From contig NZ_JANHJR010000003.1 in NCBI RefSeq assembly GCF_024495425.1, positions 558,001 to 622,000 on the forward strand: a stretch of DNA of 64,000 nucleotides, read 5' to 3'. The translations under genes were made by a program, and so were the position numbers. Each line of letters opens with the position of its first letter. Positions within the stretch are counted from its first letter, which is position 1. Positions 9,070 through 18,845 of the stretch are shown in pieces. Source of the DNA: Haloarchaeobius litoreus. GTDB taxonomy: Archaea > Halobacteriota > Halobacteria > Halobacteriales > Natrialbaceae. Below the pieces are notes generated by a model. The model was not told where the DNA came from and did not search any database. It saw nothing but the letters and a program-made list of their open reading frames with translations.

Positions 9070-9819
9070 TCAGTCGTGGTACGTCGGCGCGGCCCGTTCG
9101 ACGACCGCACAGGCCAGCTCGTCGAAGTCCGCGTTTTCGGGAACCACGTCGACAGCGACACCCTCGTCCTCGGCGGTCTGGCGGGTCGGCTCGCCGATAA
9201 CGCCGACGACCGCGTCGTTCAGCCCCGAGACCGCTTCAGTCCGGACGCCTCGCTCCTGGGCCGCATCGAGGAAGTTCTCGACGGTCAGCGAGGAGGTGAA
9301 ACAGACCGCATCGAGCCCGCCGGCGGCGGCCAGTTCGGCCGACTCGCCCGCGCCCTGGGGACGGACGAGCTCGTACAGCACGGTCTCGTGGACGTACGCC
9401 CCGGCCGCCTCCAGTCCGTCCAGCAGCACCTGGCTGCCGTGGTCGCTCCGGGCGACCTCGACGCATGCCCCGTCGACGCTGTCGGCGAGCGTCTCGACCA
9501 GCCCGGTCGAGGTGTACTCCTCGGGGACGACGTCGACCTCGTACCCCTGCTCGCGCAGTGCCTCGGCGGTCGCCGAGCCGATGGCACAGACCGTCGTCTC
9601 GCCGGGTTCCCAGCCGGACTCACGAGCGATCTCCGCACCGGTCTTGCTCGTCAGGATGGTGTATTCTGCGTCCGTTCGGGGCGACGCACCCGTCTCCCGC
9701 ACTTCGAGCATCGGGTCCGGGACGGGGGTCGCACCGAGCGACTCGATCAGTTCGACCGCGTCGCGCAGGCGCTCGTCGTCCGGGCGGAACACCGCGACGG
9801 TGGTGTCTCTCGTGGTCAT
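9070..9819 (-). CDS. hemD: Uroporphyrinogen-III synthase
   Basis: 249 residues. The protein shows the two-lobed HemD fold: VAVFRPDDERLRDAVELIES at the N-terminus, TILTSKTGAEIARES (the first-lobe T-S-x-x-G/A pattern), CAIGSATAEALREQGYEVD, and CFTSSLTVENFLDAAQERG in the second lobe. HemD closes hydroxymethylbilane to uroporphyrinogen III, the branch point to siroheme, cobamides and archaeal heme. It is the last gene of an overlapping operon (hemC, SUMT, hemD): its ATG at 9819 overlaps the TGA of the methyltransferase by 4 bases, so translational coupling is likely. Confidence 0.92.
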   Translation of the reverse strand: MTTRDTTVAVFRPDDERLRDAVELIESLGATPVPDPMLEVRETGASPRTDAEYTILTSKTGAEIARESGWEPGETTVCAIGSATAEALREQGYEVDVVPEEYTSTGLVETLADSVDGACVEVARSDHGSQVLLDGLEAAGAYVHETVLYELVRPQGAGESAELAAAGGLDAVCFTSSLTVENFLDAAQERGVRTEAVSGLNDAVVGVIGEPTRQTAEDEGVAVDVVPENADFDELACAVVERAAPTYHD

Positions 9820-10568
9820 GTTCGGGTCCTGAGGAACTCGACGACGCGCTCTCTGGTTCCGGCCACGTCACCGATGACGGTGATTGCGGGCGGTTCGATA
9901 CCGTCCTCGTCGCGCACGTCGACGATGGTGTCGAGCGTGCCGGTCGCGACCTGCATGTCCGGCCAGGTAGCGCGTTCGACCAGCGCGACGGGCGTCCCGG
10001 GGTCCATGCCGGCCTCGCAGAGCGCGGCGGTGTAGTCGGGCAGTTTCCCGACGCCCATCAGGACGACGAGCGTGCCACCGGTGGCCGCGAGCGCCTCCCA
10101 GTCGACCGCCGACTCGTCCTTCGTCGGGTCCTCGTGGCCCGTGACGAAGGAGACCGAGGAGGCGTGGTCGCGGTGCGTGACGGGGATGCCGGCGACACCG
10201 GGGCCCGCGATGGCCGACGTGACTCCGGGGACGTACTCGAACGGGATGTCGTGGGCAGCGAGGTGTTCGGCCTCCTCGCCGCCGCGGCCGAAGACGAACG
10301 GGTCGCCGCCCTTGAGCCGGACGACGGTCTTGCCCGCCTCTGCGAGCTCGACCAGCCGTCTGTTGGTGTACTCCTGCGGGGTCCACTCGCCGCCGGCGCG
10401 CTTGCCGACGTCCTCGCGGCGCTCCTCGTCGATGGTGCCCAGGATCTCCGGGCCAGGGAGCTTGTCGTGGAGCACCACGTCGGCCTCGTCGAGCAACCGG
10501 CGGGCCTTCACCGTCATGAGGTCGGGGTCGCCGGGGCCACTCCCGACGAGGTAGACGAAGCCCGTCAT
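9816..10568 (-). CDS. cobA: Uroporphyrinogen-III C-methyltransferase (SUMT)
   Basis: 250 residues starting TGFVYLVGSGPGDPDLMTVK, the classic SUMT opening (VGSGPGDPDLLT). Further signatures are RLKGGDPFVFGRGGEEAEHL and the middle GVTSAIAGPGVAGIPVTHRD. It methylates uroporphyrinogen III with SAM at C2 and C7 to give precorrin-2, the entry to siroheme; in archaea lacking the classical pathway siroheme feeds heme synthesis (Ahb route) as well as cobamides. Both ends overlap neighbours by ATGA, with hemC upstream and hemD downstream, so the three are one translationally coupled unit. Confidence 0.94.
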   Translation of the reverse strand: MTGFVYLVGSGPGDPDLMTVKARRLLDEADVVLHDKLPGPEILGTIDEERREDVGKRAGGEWTPQEYTNRRLVELAEAGKTVVRLKGGDPFVFGRGGEEAEHLAAHDIPFEYVPGVTSAIAGPGVAGIPVTHRDHASSVSFVTGHEDPTKDESAVDWEALAATGGTLVVLMGVGKLPDYTAALCEAGMDPGTPVALVERATWPDMQVATGTLDTIVDVRDEDGIEPPAITVIGDVAGTRERVVEFLRTRT

Positions 10569-11653
10569 CGCTCGCGAGCGGCCGCGACGTACTCGTCCGC
10601 GCCGGCATCCTGCAGGTTCTGGGCGAACTCCTTCGCCGCCGCGACGTGGGTCTCGACCGGGATGTCCCGGCGCTGCTGGACGAGGTCGTCGCCGTCGGGG
10701 TGCAGCACCTGCGCGCTCGTGTGGACGTACTCGCCCTGGAGCACGGCGTGGACACCGATAGGGGCGATACAGCCGCCGTTCAGGCCCGCGAGGACGGTCC
10801 GCTCGACGGTGGTCTCGACCCGCGTTCGCGGGAAGTCGAGCACCTCGTGGAGCTCCTCGGCGGTCTCGTCGTCGCGTGCCGTGATGGCGAGTGCGCCCTG
10901 TCCGGCCGCGGGGACGAACGACTCGTTCGAGAGTCGCTGGTACTCGACGTGGTGGGCCAGCCCGGAGCGCTGGAGCCCGGCCTCGGCGAGCACGATCGCG
11001 TCGTACTCCGTCTCGACCTCGCGGCCGAGCGCGCGGCGTTCGATCTCGCTCCGGTCGTCGAACCACTCCTCGACGGTCCGGTCGAACTCGGGTTCGAAAT
11101 CGTCGTTACCGGCGTTGCCCTTCTCCTCCTTCTCGGCCTCCGTCCGGCGCTCGTGTTCGGCCTGGAGGGCAGGAGCCAGCACCTTCTCGACCCGCGTGTC
11201 GACGTTCCCGCGGATGGGCTCGACGGTCAGGTCGTCGCGGTCGTGCAGGAGCTGGGCCTGTCGCCGCATCGAAGCAGTCCCGACGACAGCACCGGATTCC
11301 AGCTCGTCGAGCGTGCTGCCGTCGGGCGTCACGAGCACGTCGCCCGCCGGGGCGCGCTCGGGAATGCCCGCGACGACGAGCTCGTCGGGCATCTCGGTCG
11401 GCATGTCCTTCATCGAGTGGACGGCCGCGTCGACCTCGCCCTCGATGACCTTCTCGTCGAGCGATCGCACGAACGCGCCGGTCTTCCCGAGGTCCGCGAT
11501 GAGCTCGTCTCGGATCTTGTCGCCCTCGGTCTCGACCTCCACGAGCTCCACCTCGTAGCGTCGCTCCGCCAGCGCGTCGCGTACCGTCGTCGCCTGCCGG
11601 ATGGCGAGGTCGGAGCCCCGTGTCGCCAGCCGGATTGTCCCACGTGTTCTCAT
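10565..11653 (-). CDS. hemC: Hydroxymethylbilane synthase (porphobilinogen deaminase)
   Basis: 362 residues. Signatures: IRLATRGSDLAIRQA at the N-terminus, ADLGKTGAFVRSLDEKVIEG, AAVHSMKDMPTEMPD (the substrate-binding loop), GTASMRRQAQL, and ARTVLAGLNGGCIAPIGVHA-type sequence near residue 275 carrying the Cys that binds the dipyrromethane cofactor. It joins four porphobilinogens to hydroxymethylbilane in the cytoplasm. Odd: about 50 charged residues (EHERRTEAEKEEKGNAGNDD and on) are inserted after the first domain, making the protein longer than the usual 300-315. It is the first gene of the hemC-SUMT-hemD operon. Confidence 0.94.
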   Translation of the reverse strand: MRTRGTIRLATRGSDLAIRQATTVRDALAERRYEVELVEVETEGDKIRDELIADLGKTGAFVRSLDEKVIEGEVDAAVHSMKDMPTEMPDELVVAGIPERAPAGDVLVTPDGSTLDELESGAVVGTASMRRQAQLLHDRDDLTVEPIRGNVDTRVEKVLAPALQAEHERRTEAEKEEKGNAGNDDFEPEFDRTVEEWFDDRSEIERRALGREVETEYDAIVLAEAGLQRSGLAHHVEYQRLSNESFVPAAGQGALAITARDDETAEELHEVLDFPRTRVETTVERTVLAGLNGGCIAPIGVHAVLQGEYVHTSAQVLHPDGDDLVQQRRDIPVETHVAAAKEFAQNLQDAGADEYVAAARER

Positions 11654-11833
11654 GCGGGGGAGTCGGTGGCCGACGGTGAAAAGCCCACCAGTTTGCGGTC
11701 GACGGGTCGGTGCTGTCGGTGACGGCGCGCTCGGCCGTCGAATCGACCGTTTCCGGACGACAGCGGCGTCTCCACGTGCATCGAGGCAGTCGTGGGGGGA
11801 ACCCGCGGTTAAACTGCATGTTGCGATACGAAA

Positions 11834-12472
11834 TCAGTCGCGGTGGGCCACGACCGCGTAGAACGGGTCACCGCCCAGACCGGGCAGGACGGAGTTCCGG
11901 GGGTCGCGGACCGTCTCGACCCGTTCGAAGCCGGCTGTTTCGCAGTATCTTCGCACGAGGGCGGCGCGGTCGTCCATCGACCGCTCGCGCCACGCCCGGA
12001 CGGCCTTCGTGTGGAACGTCCGGTTCGAGAAGGAGACGACGAGGACGCCATCCGGAGCGAGGACGCGGTGGAACTCGCGGAAGACTGCGGTCGGATACTG
12101 GAGGTACTGCACGGAGACGGCACACAGCACCGCGTCGAAGCTCGCGTCGTCGAACGGCAACCGCTGGTCGACGTTCAGGTTCTGGACGACGTACTCGTCG
12201 AGTCGGGGGTTCGCCGCGAGCTCGGCCTCGTTCAGCCCGTGACCGACGACGCGGGCGAACTCGCGGTCGTCGGGGAGGTGCGACACCCAGCTCGACATCG
12301 CGTCGAGCACGCGGTCGCCGTCGGCGAGGTGGTCGCAGTACAGCTCGGTGAGGCGCTCGCGGAACCCCTCGTCGACGTGCTGGACGAAGCGCGGCTGGTC
12401 GTAGAACGCGTCGTCGGGGCTCGAATCGAGCTTCTGTCGGTCCGTCTCGGAGAGGACCGGGTCGTCGGGCAT
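11834..12472 (-). CDS. Class I SAM-dependent methyltransferase
   Basis: 212 residues. A Rossmann-type methyltransferase core is visible: DRVLDAMSSWVSHLP (motif I, with Ala-Met-Ser replacing the usual G-x-G-x-G), VVGHGLNEAELAANPRLDEY (motif II region), LPFDDASFDAVLCAVSVQYL (motif IV), and VLAPDGVLVVSFSNR (motif VI). The weak motif I places it with the haloarchaeal small-molecule methyltransferases of unknown substrate. It lies between hemC and hemL on the same strand but is separated from both by intergenic DNA, so a link to tetrapyrrole synthesis is only positional. Confidence 0.8.
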   Translation of the reverse strand: MPDDPVLSETDRQKLDSSPDDAFYDQPRFVQHVDEGFRERLTELYCDHLADGDRVLDAMSSWVSHLPDDREFARVVGHGLNEAELAANPRLDEYVVQNLNVDQRLPFDDASFDAVLCAVSVQYLQYPTAVFREFHRVLAPDGVLVVSFSNRTFHTKAVRAWRERSMDDRAALVRRYCETAGFERVETVRDPRNSVLPGLGGDPFYAVVAHRD

Positions 12473-12536
12473 CGACGATGCTAGGTGCCGGAGCGAGAAA
12501 GAGGCCGCGTCGAAGACGGGAGAGAGGGAGAACCGC

Positions 12537-13877
12537 CTACAGCGCCTGCTTGTACGCCTCGAGCGTCTCCTCGACGTCCTCCTCGGTGTGTCCGTAGGAG
12601 ACGAACTGTGACTCGAACTGGTTCTGGCTGAGGAAGACCCCCTGCTCCTTCATCTGCGGCCAGAAGACGCGCCGCCAGCGGTCGGTCTCGCCCGCGGCCA
12701 CGTCGCCGCCGTTCTTCGGGCAGTAGTCGTAGCGCGGACAGGACGTGCGCTGGCGACAGCCCGCCTCGCACTGGCCGTCGAGGTCGTCCGGTCCGTCGCG
12801 GGTGAAGATGACCTTGAACATGGAGTCGAGCCCGGCGACGGTGTACTCGGGGGCCTGGTCCGCGCAGATCTCGGTGAGGCCGCGGCGCAGTTGCTCGCCC
12901 AGCGAGTTGACGTGGTCGTACACGTCGTTCTCGGCGGCGAACGTGAGGGTCTCCAGCCCGGCGGCCATCGTGACCGGGTGGCCGGAGAACGTGCCGGCCT
13001 GGAACACGTCGCCGGAGGGCGTGAAGTTGCGCATGATCTTCGCCTTGCCGCCGATGGCCCCGACGGGGAAGCCGCCGCCGATGATCTTCCCGAACGTGGT
13101 GAGGTCGGGGTCGATGCCGAACTCGCCCTGTGCGCACTGGAGGCCGCCGACGCGGAAGCCGGTGATGACCTCGTCGAACACGAGCAGCGAGCCGTGGTCG
13201 TCACAGAGGTCCGACAGGGTCTCGTGGTACTCGTCGGCGGGCGTGACGATGCCGTAGTTCGCGAGCACCGGTTCGACGAGCACGCAGGCGATGTCGTCGC
13301 CGTGCTCCTCGAAGACGTTCTGGGCGGCCTCGTGGTCGTTGAACGGCACCGCGATGGTGTGCTCGGCGAAGTCGTCGGGGATGCCCGGGCTGGACGGGTG
13401 GACGTGCGTGCCTTCGCCCTCGACGAGCGTGGTGTCGTTCGCGCCGTGGTAGCTGCCCTGCATGACGACCACCTTGTCGCGGCCGGTGTAGGCGCGGGCG
13501 AGCCGGACCGCGGAGACGGTCGCCTCGGTGCCGGAGTTGACGAACCGTATCATCTCGACGCTCGGGACGTGCCGCGTGACGAACTCGGCGTGCTCGACCT
13601 CGATGGGCGTCGGCGCGCCGAACATCGGGCCGTTGCTCGCGTGCTTCTGGACCGCCGACGCGACCGGCTGCGGGAGGTCGTGGCCGAGCAGGAGCGGGCC
13701 GAGCCCCATCACCCAGTCGATGTACCGGTTGCCGTCGGCGTCGACGACGTGGCCGCCGTCGCCGCGCTCGACGAAGAAGGGGTACGGCTCGATGGCCGCC
13801 CGCACCGACGAGTTCACCCCGCCGGGCATAACGGAGAGCGCCCGGTCGTACAGGTTCCGCGAGTTCTCCTCGTGCAT
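12537..13877 (-). CDS. hemL: Glutamate-1-semialdehyde 2,1-aminomutase
   Basis: 446 residues, the normal length for HemL. It opens [20 protein letters not shown] (family start), has the PLP-phosphate segment [20 protein letters not shown], the conserved [27 protein letters not shown] (the Asp that holds the pyridine N), and [15 protein letters not shown] with the Schiff-base lysine. It converts glutamate-1-semialdehyde to 5-aminolevulinate, the C5 pathway entry to tetrapyrroles. A Cys-rich insertion near residue 350 ([17 protein letters not shown]) is unusual and could bind metal. Separate from, but same direction as, the hemC operon. Confidence 0.95.
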   Translation of the reverse strand: MHEENSRNLYDRALSVMPGGVNSSVRAAIEPYPFFVERGDGGHVVDADGNRYIDWVMGLGPLLLGHDLPQPVASAVQKHASNGPMFGAPTPIEVEHAEFVTRHVPSVEMIRFVNSGTEATVSAVRLARAYTGRDKVVVMQGSYHGANDTTLVEGEGTHVHPSSPGIPDDFAEHTIAVPFNDHEAAQNVFEEHGDDIACVLVEPVLANYGIVTPADEYHETLSDLCDDHGSLLVFDEVITGFRVGGLQCAQGEFGIDPDLTTFGKIIGGGFPVGAIGGKAKIMRNFTPSGDVFQAGTFSGHPVTMAAGLETLTFAAENDVYDHVNSLGEQLRRGLTEICADQAPEYTVAGLDSMFKVIFTRDGPDDLDGQCEAGCRQRTSCPRYDYCPKNGGDVAAGETDRWRRVFWPQMKEQGVFLSQNQFESQFVSYGHTEEDVEETLEAYKQAL

Positions 13878-14028
13878 GGTCGGGCGTTCGGAGGGGGGCG
13901 TAAAAGGATTGTCTCACCGCGCGTCGGTCCCGGTCGTCGGTACCCGTACGCGGTGGACGAACGAGTGAAACCATGTTGAGCGTTGGCACCACGCAACTGC
14001 TATTGTTGGGCCTCTCCTCGGCCGAACT

Positions 14029-14922
14029 GTGAACCGTCACGAGAACCTGGTCGGGTTCGTCGCGCTCGCCGCCCTCTGGGGTGCGTCCTACCCGGCGATC
14101 CGCGCCGCGAAGGCCGGCGTCGACCCGCTGCTCATGGCCGCGCTCCGGTTCGACGCCATCGGCGTCGTCGTGCTCGGGTACGCGCTCGCCAGAGGCCAGT
14201 CCATCGTGCCCGGCAGGGCCGACCTCCGGGCCGTGCTCGTCGGCGGCGTCGGCATCGTCGCCGTCCACAACGGCCTGCTGTTCGTCGGGCAGGCGCGGGT
14301 CTCGGGCGCGATCGGGTCGGTCGTGCTCGCGACCGTCCCCATCTGGAGCGTCGGGTTCGCCGCCGCGTTCCTCGACACCGCCCGCCCCACACCGTCCCGT
14401 GTCGCCGGCGTCTGTCTCGGCCTCGTCGGCACCGCCATCCTCGCCGTCCCCGGCCCGATGGCGGTCGACGCCCCCGACCCGGTCGGCGTTGGCCTGCTGT
14501 TCGCGAGTGCGGCGGTGTTCGCGCTCGCCGGCGTGGGACTCCGTCGGGAGACACCCGAACTCGACGTGGCCGCCCGCCAGGGCTGGATGATGCTCGTCGG
14601 CGGGCCGCTGCTCCACGCGGCGAGCCTGCTCGCCGGAGAGCCACAGACCGTCGCCCTCTCGCCCCGGGTCGCCATCGCCTTCGGCTACCTCGTCTTCGCC
14701 GCCGGTGCCGTCGGCTACCTGCTGTACTTCGGCCTGCTCGACCGGCTCGGCCCGGTCGAGATCAACCTCGTCAGCTACGTCGCCCCCGTGTTCGCGACGC
14801 TCGTCGGCTGGTACTGGCTGGGCGAGGTCGTCTCCACGGGGACCGTCGTCGGCTTCCTCGTCATCTGCGTCGGCTTCGTGCTCGTGAAGCGGGAGGCGCT
14901 GCGGGCGGCCGTCGCCGGGTAA
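14029..14922 (+). CDS. EamA/DMT-superfamily transporter
   Basis: 297 residues with about ten hydrophobic helices in two EamA halves. The first half has LVGFVALAALWGASYPAIRA and LLMAALRFDAIGVVVLGYAL; the second half closes with YVAPVFATLVGWYWLGEVVS and FLVICVGFVLVKRE, the family's C-terminal signature. DMT transporters export amino acids, sugars or related metabolites; the substrate is not apparent. GTG at 14029 is chosen because the first helix starts about eight residues later. It points away from hemL. Confidence 0.88.
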   Translation: MNRHENLVGFVALAALWGASYPAIRAAKAGVDPLLMAALRFDAIGVVVLGYALARGQSIVPGRADLRAVLVGGVGIVAVHNGLLFVGQARVSGAIGSVVLATVPIWSVGFAAAFLDTARPTPSRVAGVCLGLVGTAILAVPGPMAVDAPDPVGVGLLFASAAVFALAGVGLRRETPELDVAARQGWMMLVGGPLLHAASLLAGEPQTVALSPRVAIAFGYLVFAAGAVGYLLYFGLLDRLGPVEINLVSYVAPVFATLVGWYWLGEVVSTGTVVGFLVICVGFVLVKREALRAAVAG

Positions 14923-15213
14923 GTGGTTTCGCGAGAGTACTGTCCGAATCGGGCAGCGGTTTCGCCACCCGGCCGAGGTTTACGAATATTGTAAACTTCC
15001 GCTCTCGGTGTGCGGCCGGCTCGCGTGACGAACGAAGCGAGGGTGTGGTGAGCATAGCGGTCGGAACGCAGCGAGAGGACTGCAGGGAGTCTCGCCGGCC
15101 CCGGGAGCCGAGACGGCAGGGATTTCGAGGTGTTGACACCCATCGTTCAGACGGACGAGGCACGGTCTGAACATCTGCTGCCTTCCGGAAGAGACCCGGA
15201 AACGGGGACCGGT

Positions 15214-15567
15214 TCAGACCGCGTCGACGCCGGTCTTCCCCGTCCGAACCTGGTAGGCCTCCGCCACCGGCAGGACGAATATCTTCCCGTCGCCCTTCTC
15301 GCCGGTGTGGGCGGCGTCGGCGATGGCCTCCACCACGTCCTCGGCGGGGATGTCCGCCACCACGCACTCGACCTTCACCTTCTGGTGGAGGTCCACGACG
15401 TACTCCTCGCCGCGCCACTGGCTCTTCTTGGCGGGCTGTGAGCCACGACCGGAGACGTCCGTCACGGTCAGGGAGGGCGCACCGACCGTCGCCAGCGCGC
15501 GCTTGACGTCGGTCAGCCGGTCGGGCCGGATGATCGCGACGACCATCTCGATGTCGCTGTCAGTCAT
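15214..15567 (-). CDS. glnK: P-II nitrogen regulatory protein
   Basis: 117 residues. The PII fold is clear: [20 protein letters not shown], the T-loop stretch with SGRGSQ...[13 protein letters not shown] (Tyr in the T-loop tip region), then [19 protein letters not shown] and [20 protein letters not shown] (PII C-terminal signature). PII senses ATP/ADP and 2-oxoglutarate and blocks or opens the ammonium channel. Its ATG overlaps the amt stop by 8 bases, so it is translated from the same mRNA as its target. Confidence 0.94.
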   Translation of the reverse strand: MTDSDIEMVVAIIRPDRLTDVKRALATVGAPSLTVTDVSGRGSQPAKKSQWRGEEYVVDLHQKVKVECVVADIPAEDVVEAIADAAHTGEKGDGKIFVLPVAEAYQVRTGKTGVDAV

Positions 15568-17029
15568 CGCTCTCACCCCCGTCGACGGGGGCCGTCGTCG
15601 CATCGTCGACGCCGCCGTCGGTCTGGACGGTGCCGCCGTCGGCGCTCACGGTCGGCCGCGAGGACTCGGGGCCGCTGTCGCCGACGAACTCGGGGTACGT
15701 CGAGATGCCGTGCTCGCCCGCGTCGAGGCCGGCCTCCTCCTCCTCGGGGGAGACGCGGAGGCCGATGGTCGCGTCGACCACCAGGCCGGTGACGCCCGTC
15801 GCGATGACGGTCCAGATGCCGATGACCGCGACGCCGACGACCTGCATGACGAGCTGGTCGACGCCGAGGAACGCCCAGCTGTCGCCCAGGATGGCGGTGC
15901 CGGAGCCGGACGCCGCGAACACCGGGATGAGGATGGTGCCGACCGCGCCGGCCGCGCCGTGCACCGCGAAGACGCCGCAGACGTCGTCGATCTTCAGCAC
16001 GTCGACGGTCCACCGGTAGGCGGGCAGCACCAGCGCGCCGCCGACCGCCCCGATGAGCAGGCCGCCCCACCAGGTGACGTGCGGGACCGCGCCCGTGACC
16101 GCCACGAGCCCGGCCAGCAGGCCGTTGGCCATCCAGAGCGGATCGGGCTTGCCCTGCCAGAACGTCGAGACGGCCATCGCGGCGACCGCGCCGGCACCCA
16201 TCCCGAGCGTCGTCACGAGGACGACGCGGCCGAGCGCCGCGCCCATGAACGTCAGGGAGCCGTCCTCACCGACTGCGAGAACGGTCGCCTGCGTGCCGAC
16301 GTTGAAGCCGTACCAGCCGAACGCGAGGATGAGCGTCCCGAGCACCGCGAGCAGCATCGAGTGGCCCGGGATGGGCTGGCTGTCGCCGTTCTCGTCGAAC
16401 CGGCCCGTGCGCGGGCCGACCATCTTCGCCGCCACGAGGCCGGCGAGACCGCCGACCATGTGGACGACGGTCGCGCCCGCGAAGTCGAGGTAGCCGACGC
16501 CGATGAGCTCGCCGAGGAAGCCGCCGGTACCCTCGGGCGTCGGCCCCGAGAGCAGGCCGCCGGCCCAGGTGAGCCCCTGCACGGTCGGGTAGATGAGCGC
16601 CGTCAGCACCACCACGAAGACGACGTACGCACGGAAGTCCATGCGCTCTGCGACCGCGCCGGAGACGATGGTCGCCGCCGTCATCGCGAAGACGGCCCCG
16701 AACACCCAGTTGATCCAGCCGGTCGCACCGGGCGCGCCGATGTAGGAGAACGCGGCCATCACGTCGAGGCTCGTCCCCGAGGTGAGCATCCCGACGATGC
16801 TCGCCAGGCCGGCCCCGACGACGAAGTACGTCAGGACGCCGAGCGCCCAGTCGGTCATGTTCTTCGTCAGCACGTTGCCGACGTTCTTCGCCCGCACCTG
16901 CCCGGCCTCCAGCAGCGCGAACCCCGGCTGCATGAAGAAGATGAGGAAGCAGACCACCAGCACCCACACGTAGTTGATGCTGTTCGCGATGGCCTGGGCC
17001 TCCGACTGCAGGGGCAGGAGCTCTAGCAT
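15560..17029 (-). CDS. amt: Ammonium transporter
   Basis: 489 residues, about eleven helices. Early [19 protein letters not shown] is the Amt N-terminal signature; the family's pore region follows ([40 protein letters not shown] with the first pore His, then [20 protein letters not shown] with the second). The C-terminus is long and acidic. It takes up ammonium and is paired with glnK, which overlaps its 3' end. The start at ATG 17029 is preferred because residues before it (KWQHLRTPGGGG) lack Amt similarity. Confidence 0.94.
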   Translation of the reverse strand: MLELLPLQSEAQAIANSINYVWVLVVCFLIFFMQPGFALLEAGQVRAKNVGNVLTKNMTDWALGVLTYFVVGAGLASIVGMLTSGTSLDVMAAFSYIGAPGATGWINWVFGAVFAMTAATIVSGAVAERMDFRAYVVFVVVLTALIYPTVQGLTWAGGLLSGPTPEGTGGFLGELIGVGYLDFAGATVVHMVGGLAGLVAAKMVGPRTGRFDENGDSQPIPGHSMLLAVLGTLILAFGWYGFNVGTQATVLAVGEDGSLTFMGAALGRVVLVTTLGMGAGAVAAMAVSTFWQGKPDPLWMANGLLAGLVAVTGAVPHVTWWGGLLIGAVGGALVLPAYRWTVDVLKIDDVCGVFAVHGAAGAVGTILIPVFAASGSGTAILGDSWAFLGVDQLVMQVVGVAVIGIWTVIATGVTGLVVDATIGLRVSPEEEEAGLDAGEHGISTYPEFVGDSGPESSRPTVSADGGTVQTDGGVDDATTAPVDGGESDD

Positions 17030-17352
17030 CCCACCACCGCCGGGGGTGCGCAAATGTTGCCACTTTCTGTACGTTCGTCCACGTTTTCCACCAATACTGC
17101 CATACTCGTACTCATGTTCTACGGTCACAGGACATGGGAGAGAACAATATAATGGTTAGCGTTGACGTTCGTCCATAATTTCGTTGCCTAATGTGCATCC
17201 GTCCATCTTAATAGCAAATATAATCCATACAAGGTTGTTTATCGCGGGGTTTCGTGGGCGTTCGTGGGCCAGAACCGGACAGTCGTGGACGGCGAGAACT
17301 GTCACCGGAGCGACCGCTGACTGGTCGAGCGGCACTCAGGATGGACGCCGCG
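17030..17352. promoter_or_regulatory. Region upstream of amt-glnK with repeated CGTTCGTCCA elements
   Basis: The 323 bases before the amt start hold no gene. ACGTTCGTCCA occurs exactly at 17071-17081 and again at 17165-17175, and a degenerate third copy (ATCCGTCCA) lies at about 17197-17205. A related GCGTTCGTGGGC pair sits near 17250. Directly repeated words in front of an ammonium-uptake operon suggest sites for a nitrogen or general regulator. AT-rich stretches (AACAATATAATGG near 17142-17154) could hold the core promoter. The role is inferred. Confidence 0.45.
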
Positions 17353-18336
17353 CTACGGCAGCGACCGCGCCACGTCCTCCGCGAAGTAGGTGAGGATCAG
17401 GTCCGCGCCGGCGCGCTTGATGGAGAGCAGCGACTCGTGGGCGACCGACTCCAGGTCGAGCCAGCCCTTCTCCGCCGCGGCGTGCAGCATCGCGTACTCG
17501 CCGGAGACGTTGTAGGCGGCGACGGGGTGGTCGAACTCCCGGCGCACGTCCGCGACGATGTCGAGGTACGGCAGCGCGGGCTTGACCATCAGCACGTCAG
17601 CGCCCTGCTCGACGTCGAGTGCGACCTCGCGCATCGCCTCGCGACGGTTCGCGGGGTCCATCTGGTAGTGCCGGCGGTCGCCGAACGACGGTGCCCCGTC
17701 GGCCGCGTCGCGGAACGGCCCGTAGAACGCCGACTCGTACTTCGCCGCGTAGCTCATGATGGGCACCTCGCTGTGGCCGTCGTCGTCGAGCGCCTCGCGG
17801 ATGGCCTCGACCATCCCGTCCATCATGCCCGACGGCGCGACCATGTCCGCGCCAGCGCGGGCGTGCGAGACGGCGGTGCGCTCCAGCGCCGGCAGCGTCG
17901 CGTCGTTGTCGACCGTGAGCCCGTCGCCCTCGCGTGCCCCCTCCGTCAGCAGGCCGCAGTGGCCGTGCTCGGTGTACTCGCACATGCAGACGTCCGTGAT
18001 GACGTAGGCGTCGGTCTCGCTCTTGATGCGCCGGGTCGCCTCCTGTACGACGCCGTCGACCGCCCAGGCGCGCGAGCCCTCGGCGTCCTTCTCCGTCGGG
18101 ATGCCGAACAGCATCACCGCCTCGACGCCCGTCTCCAGTACCTCCTCGACGCGGGCCACCGCCTCGTCGACCGGCACCCGCTCGTGCCCCGGCATCGACT
18201 CGATGGGCACCCGCTCGTCGGTCGTCGCGTCGACGAACACCGGCGCGATGAGGTCAGACGGTGCGAGGCTCGTCTCGCTGACCAGCCCGCGCACCCCGTC
18301 GCCGCGCAGCCGCCGTGGTCGGTTCGTGAGGTCCAT
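17353..18336 (-). CDS. hemB: Porphobilinogen synthase (delta-aminolevulinate dehydratase)
   Basis: 327 residues. Signatures: [34 protein letters not shown] (the Cys cluster that binds zinc), [35 protein letters not shown] with the first active-site Lys, and [18 protein letters not shown] with the Schiff-base Lys. It condenses two 5-aminolevulinates to porphobilinogen, so it supplies hemC. It is separated from the hemC operon by the EamA, glnK and amt genes. Confidence 0.95.
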   Translation of the reverse strand: MDLTNRPRRLRGDGVRGLVSETSLAPSDLIAPVFVDATTDERVPIESMPGHERVPVDEAVARVEEVLETGVEAVMLFGIPTEKDAEGSRAWAVDGVVQEATRRIKSETDAYVITDVCMCEYTEHGHCGLLTEGAREGDGLTVDNDATLPALERTAVSHARAGADMVAPSGMMDGMVEAIREALDDDGHSEVPIMSYAAKYESAFYGPFRDAADGAPSFGDRRHYQMDPANRREAMREVALDVEQGADVLMVKPALPYLDIVADVRREFDHPVAAYNVSGEYAMLHAAAEKGWLDLESVAHESLLSIKRAGADLILTYFAEDVARSLP

Positions 18337-18426
18337 ACCCGGGCCTCTGTCGGCGAGCGTGAAAACCGCACCGTCCGCCGACCGACGCGACCGGGCGCGG
18401 ACCCACCCGGCCGCAGGGGTCGGCGG

Positions 18427-18714
18427 TCACCCGAACGTGACGACCGAGACGACCCCGACACCGAGCATGAGGACCCCGAGCGCGAGCGCGAAGACGGCCC
18501 CACCCCAGGTCGCGACGCGGTGGGCCAGCGTCGGCTCGATGTCGAACGGCTCCCGGTCGGGGACGTTCGAGAGCGCGAGCACGAAGGTGCCCGTCGCCAC
18601 GAGCGCGAGGACGCCGATTCCGAATGCCCCGGCGAGCACGAGACTCGCGACGGTCGCGAGCCCGCCGACCAGGCACAGTCCGAGGCCGACCACGTAGCAC
18701 CGTCTCGGCTCCAT
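18427..18714 (-). CDS. Small membrane protein of unknown function
   Basis: 95 residues with three predicted helices: CYVVGLGLCLVGGLATVASL, GIGVLALVATGTFVLAL and a C-terminal GGAVFALALGVLMLGVGVVS. Between them is an acidic loop NVPDREPFDIEP. I do not recognise a family. The ATG at 18714 puts the first helix at the start; an upstream in-frame start at 18792 would add 26 residues. It lies just upstream of hemB on the same strand (90-base gap) and may share its transcript. Confidence 0.6.
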   Translation of the reverse strand: MEPRRCYVVGLGLCLVGGLATVASLVLAGAFGIGVLALVATGTFVLALSNVPDREPFDIEPTLAHRVATWGGAVFALALGVLMLGVGVVSVVTFG

Positions 18715-18845
18715 CGTTCCCTCGACGGTACCGCCACTGACGGCATGAATCCACCGACCGTGGTGCCGGGGTCGTCGCTGACCGTCGCTCACGCCGCCGT
18801 CCGGGTGCGGAAACGATTTACCCGCCGACCGACCAGTCGAGAAGG

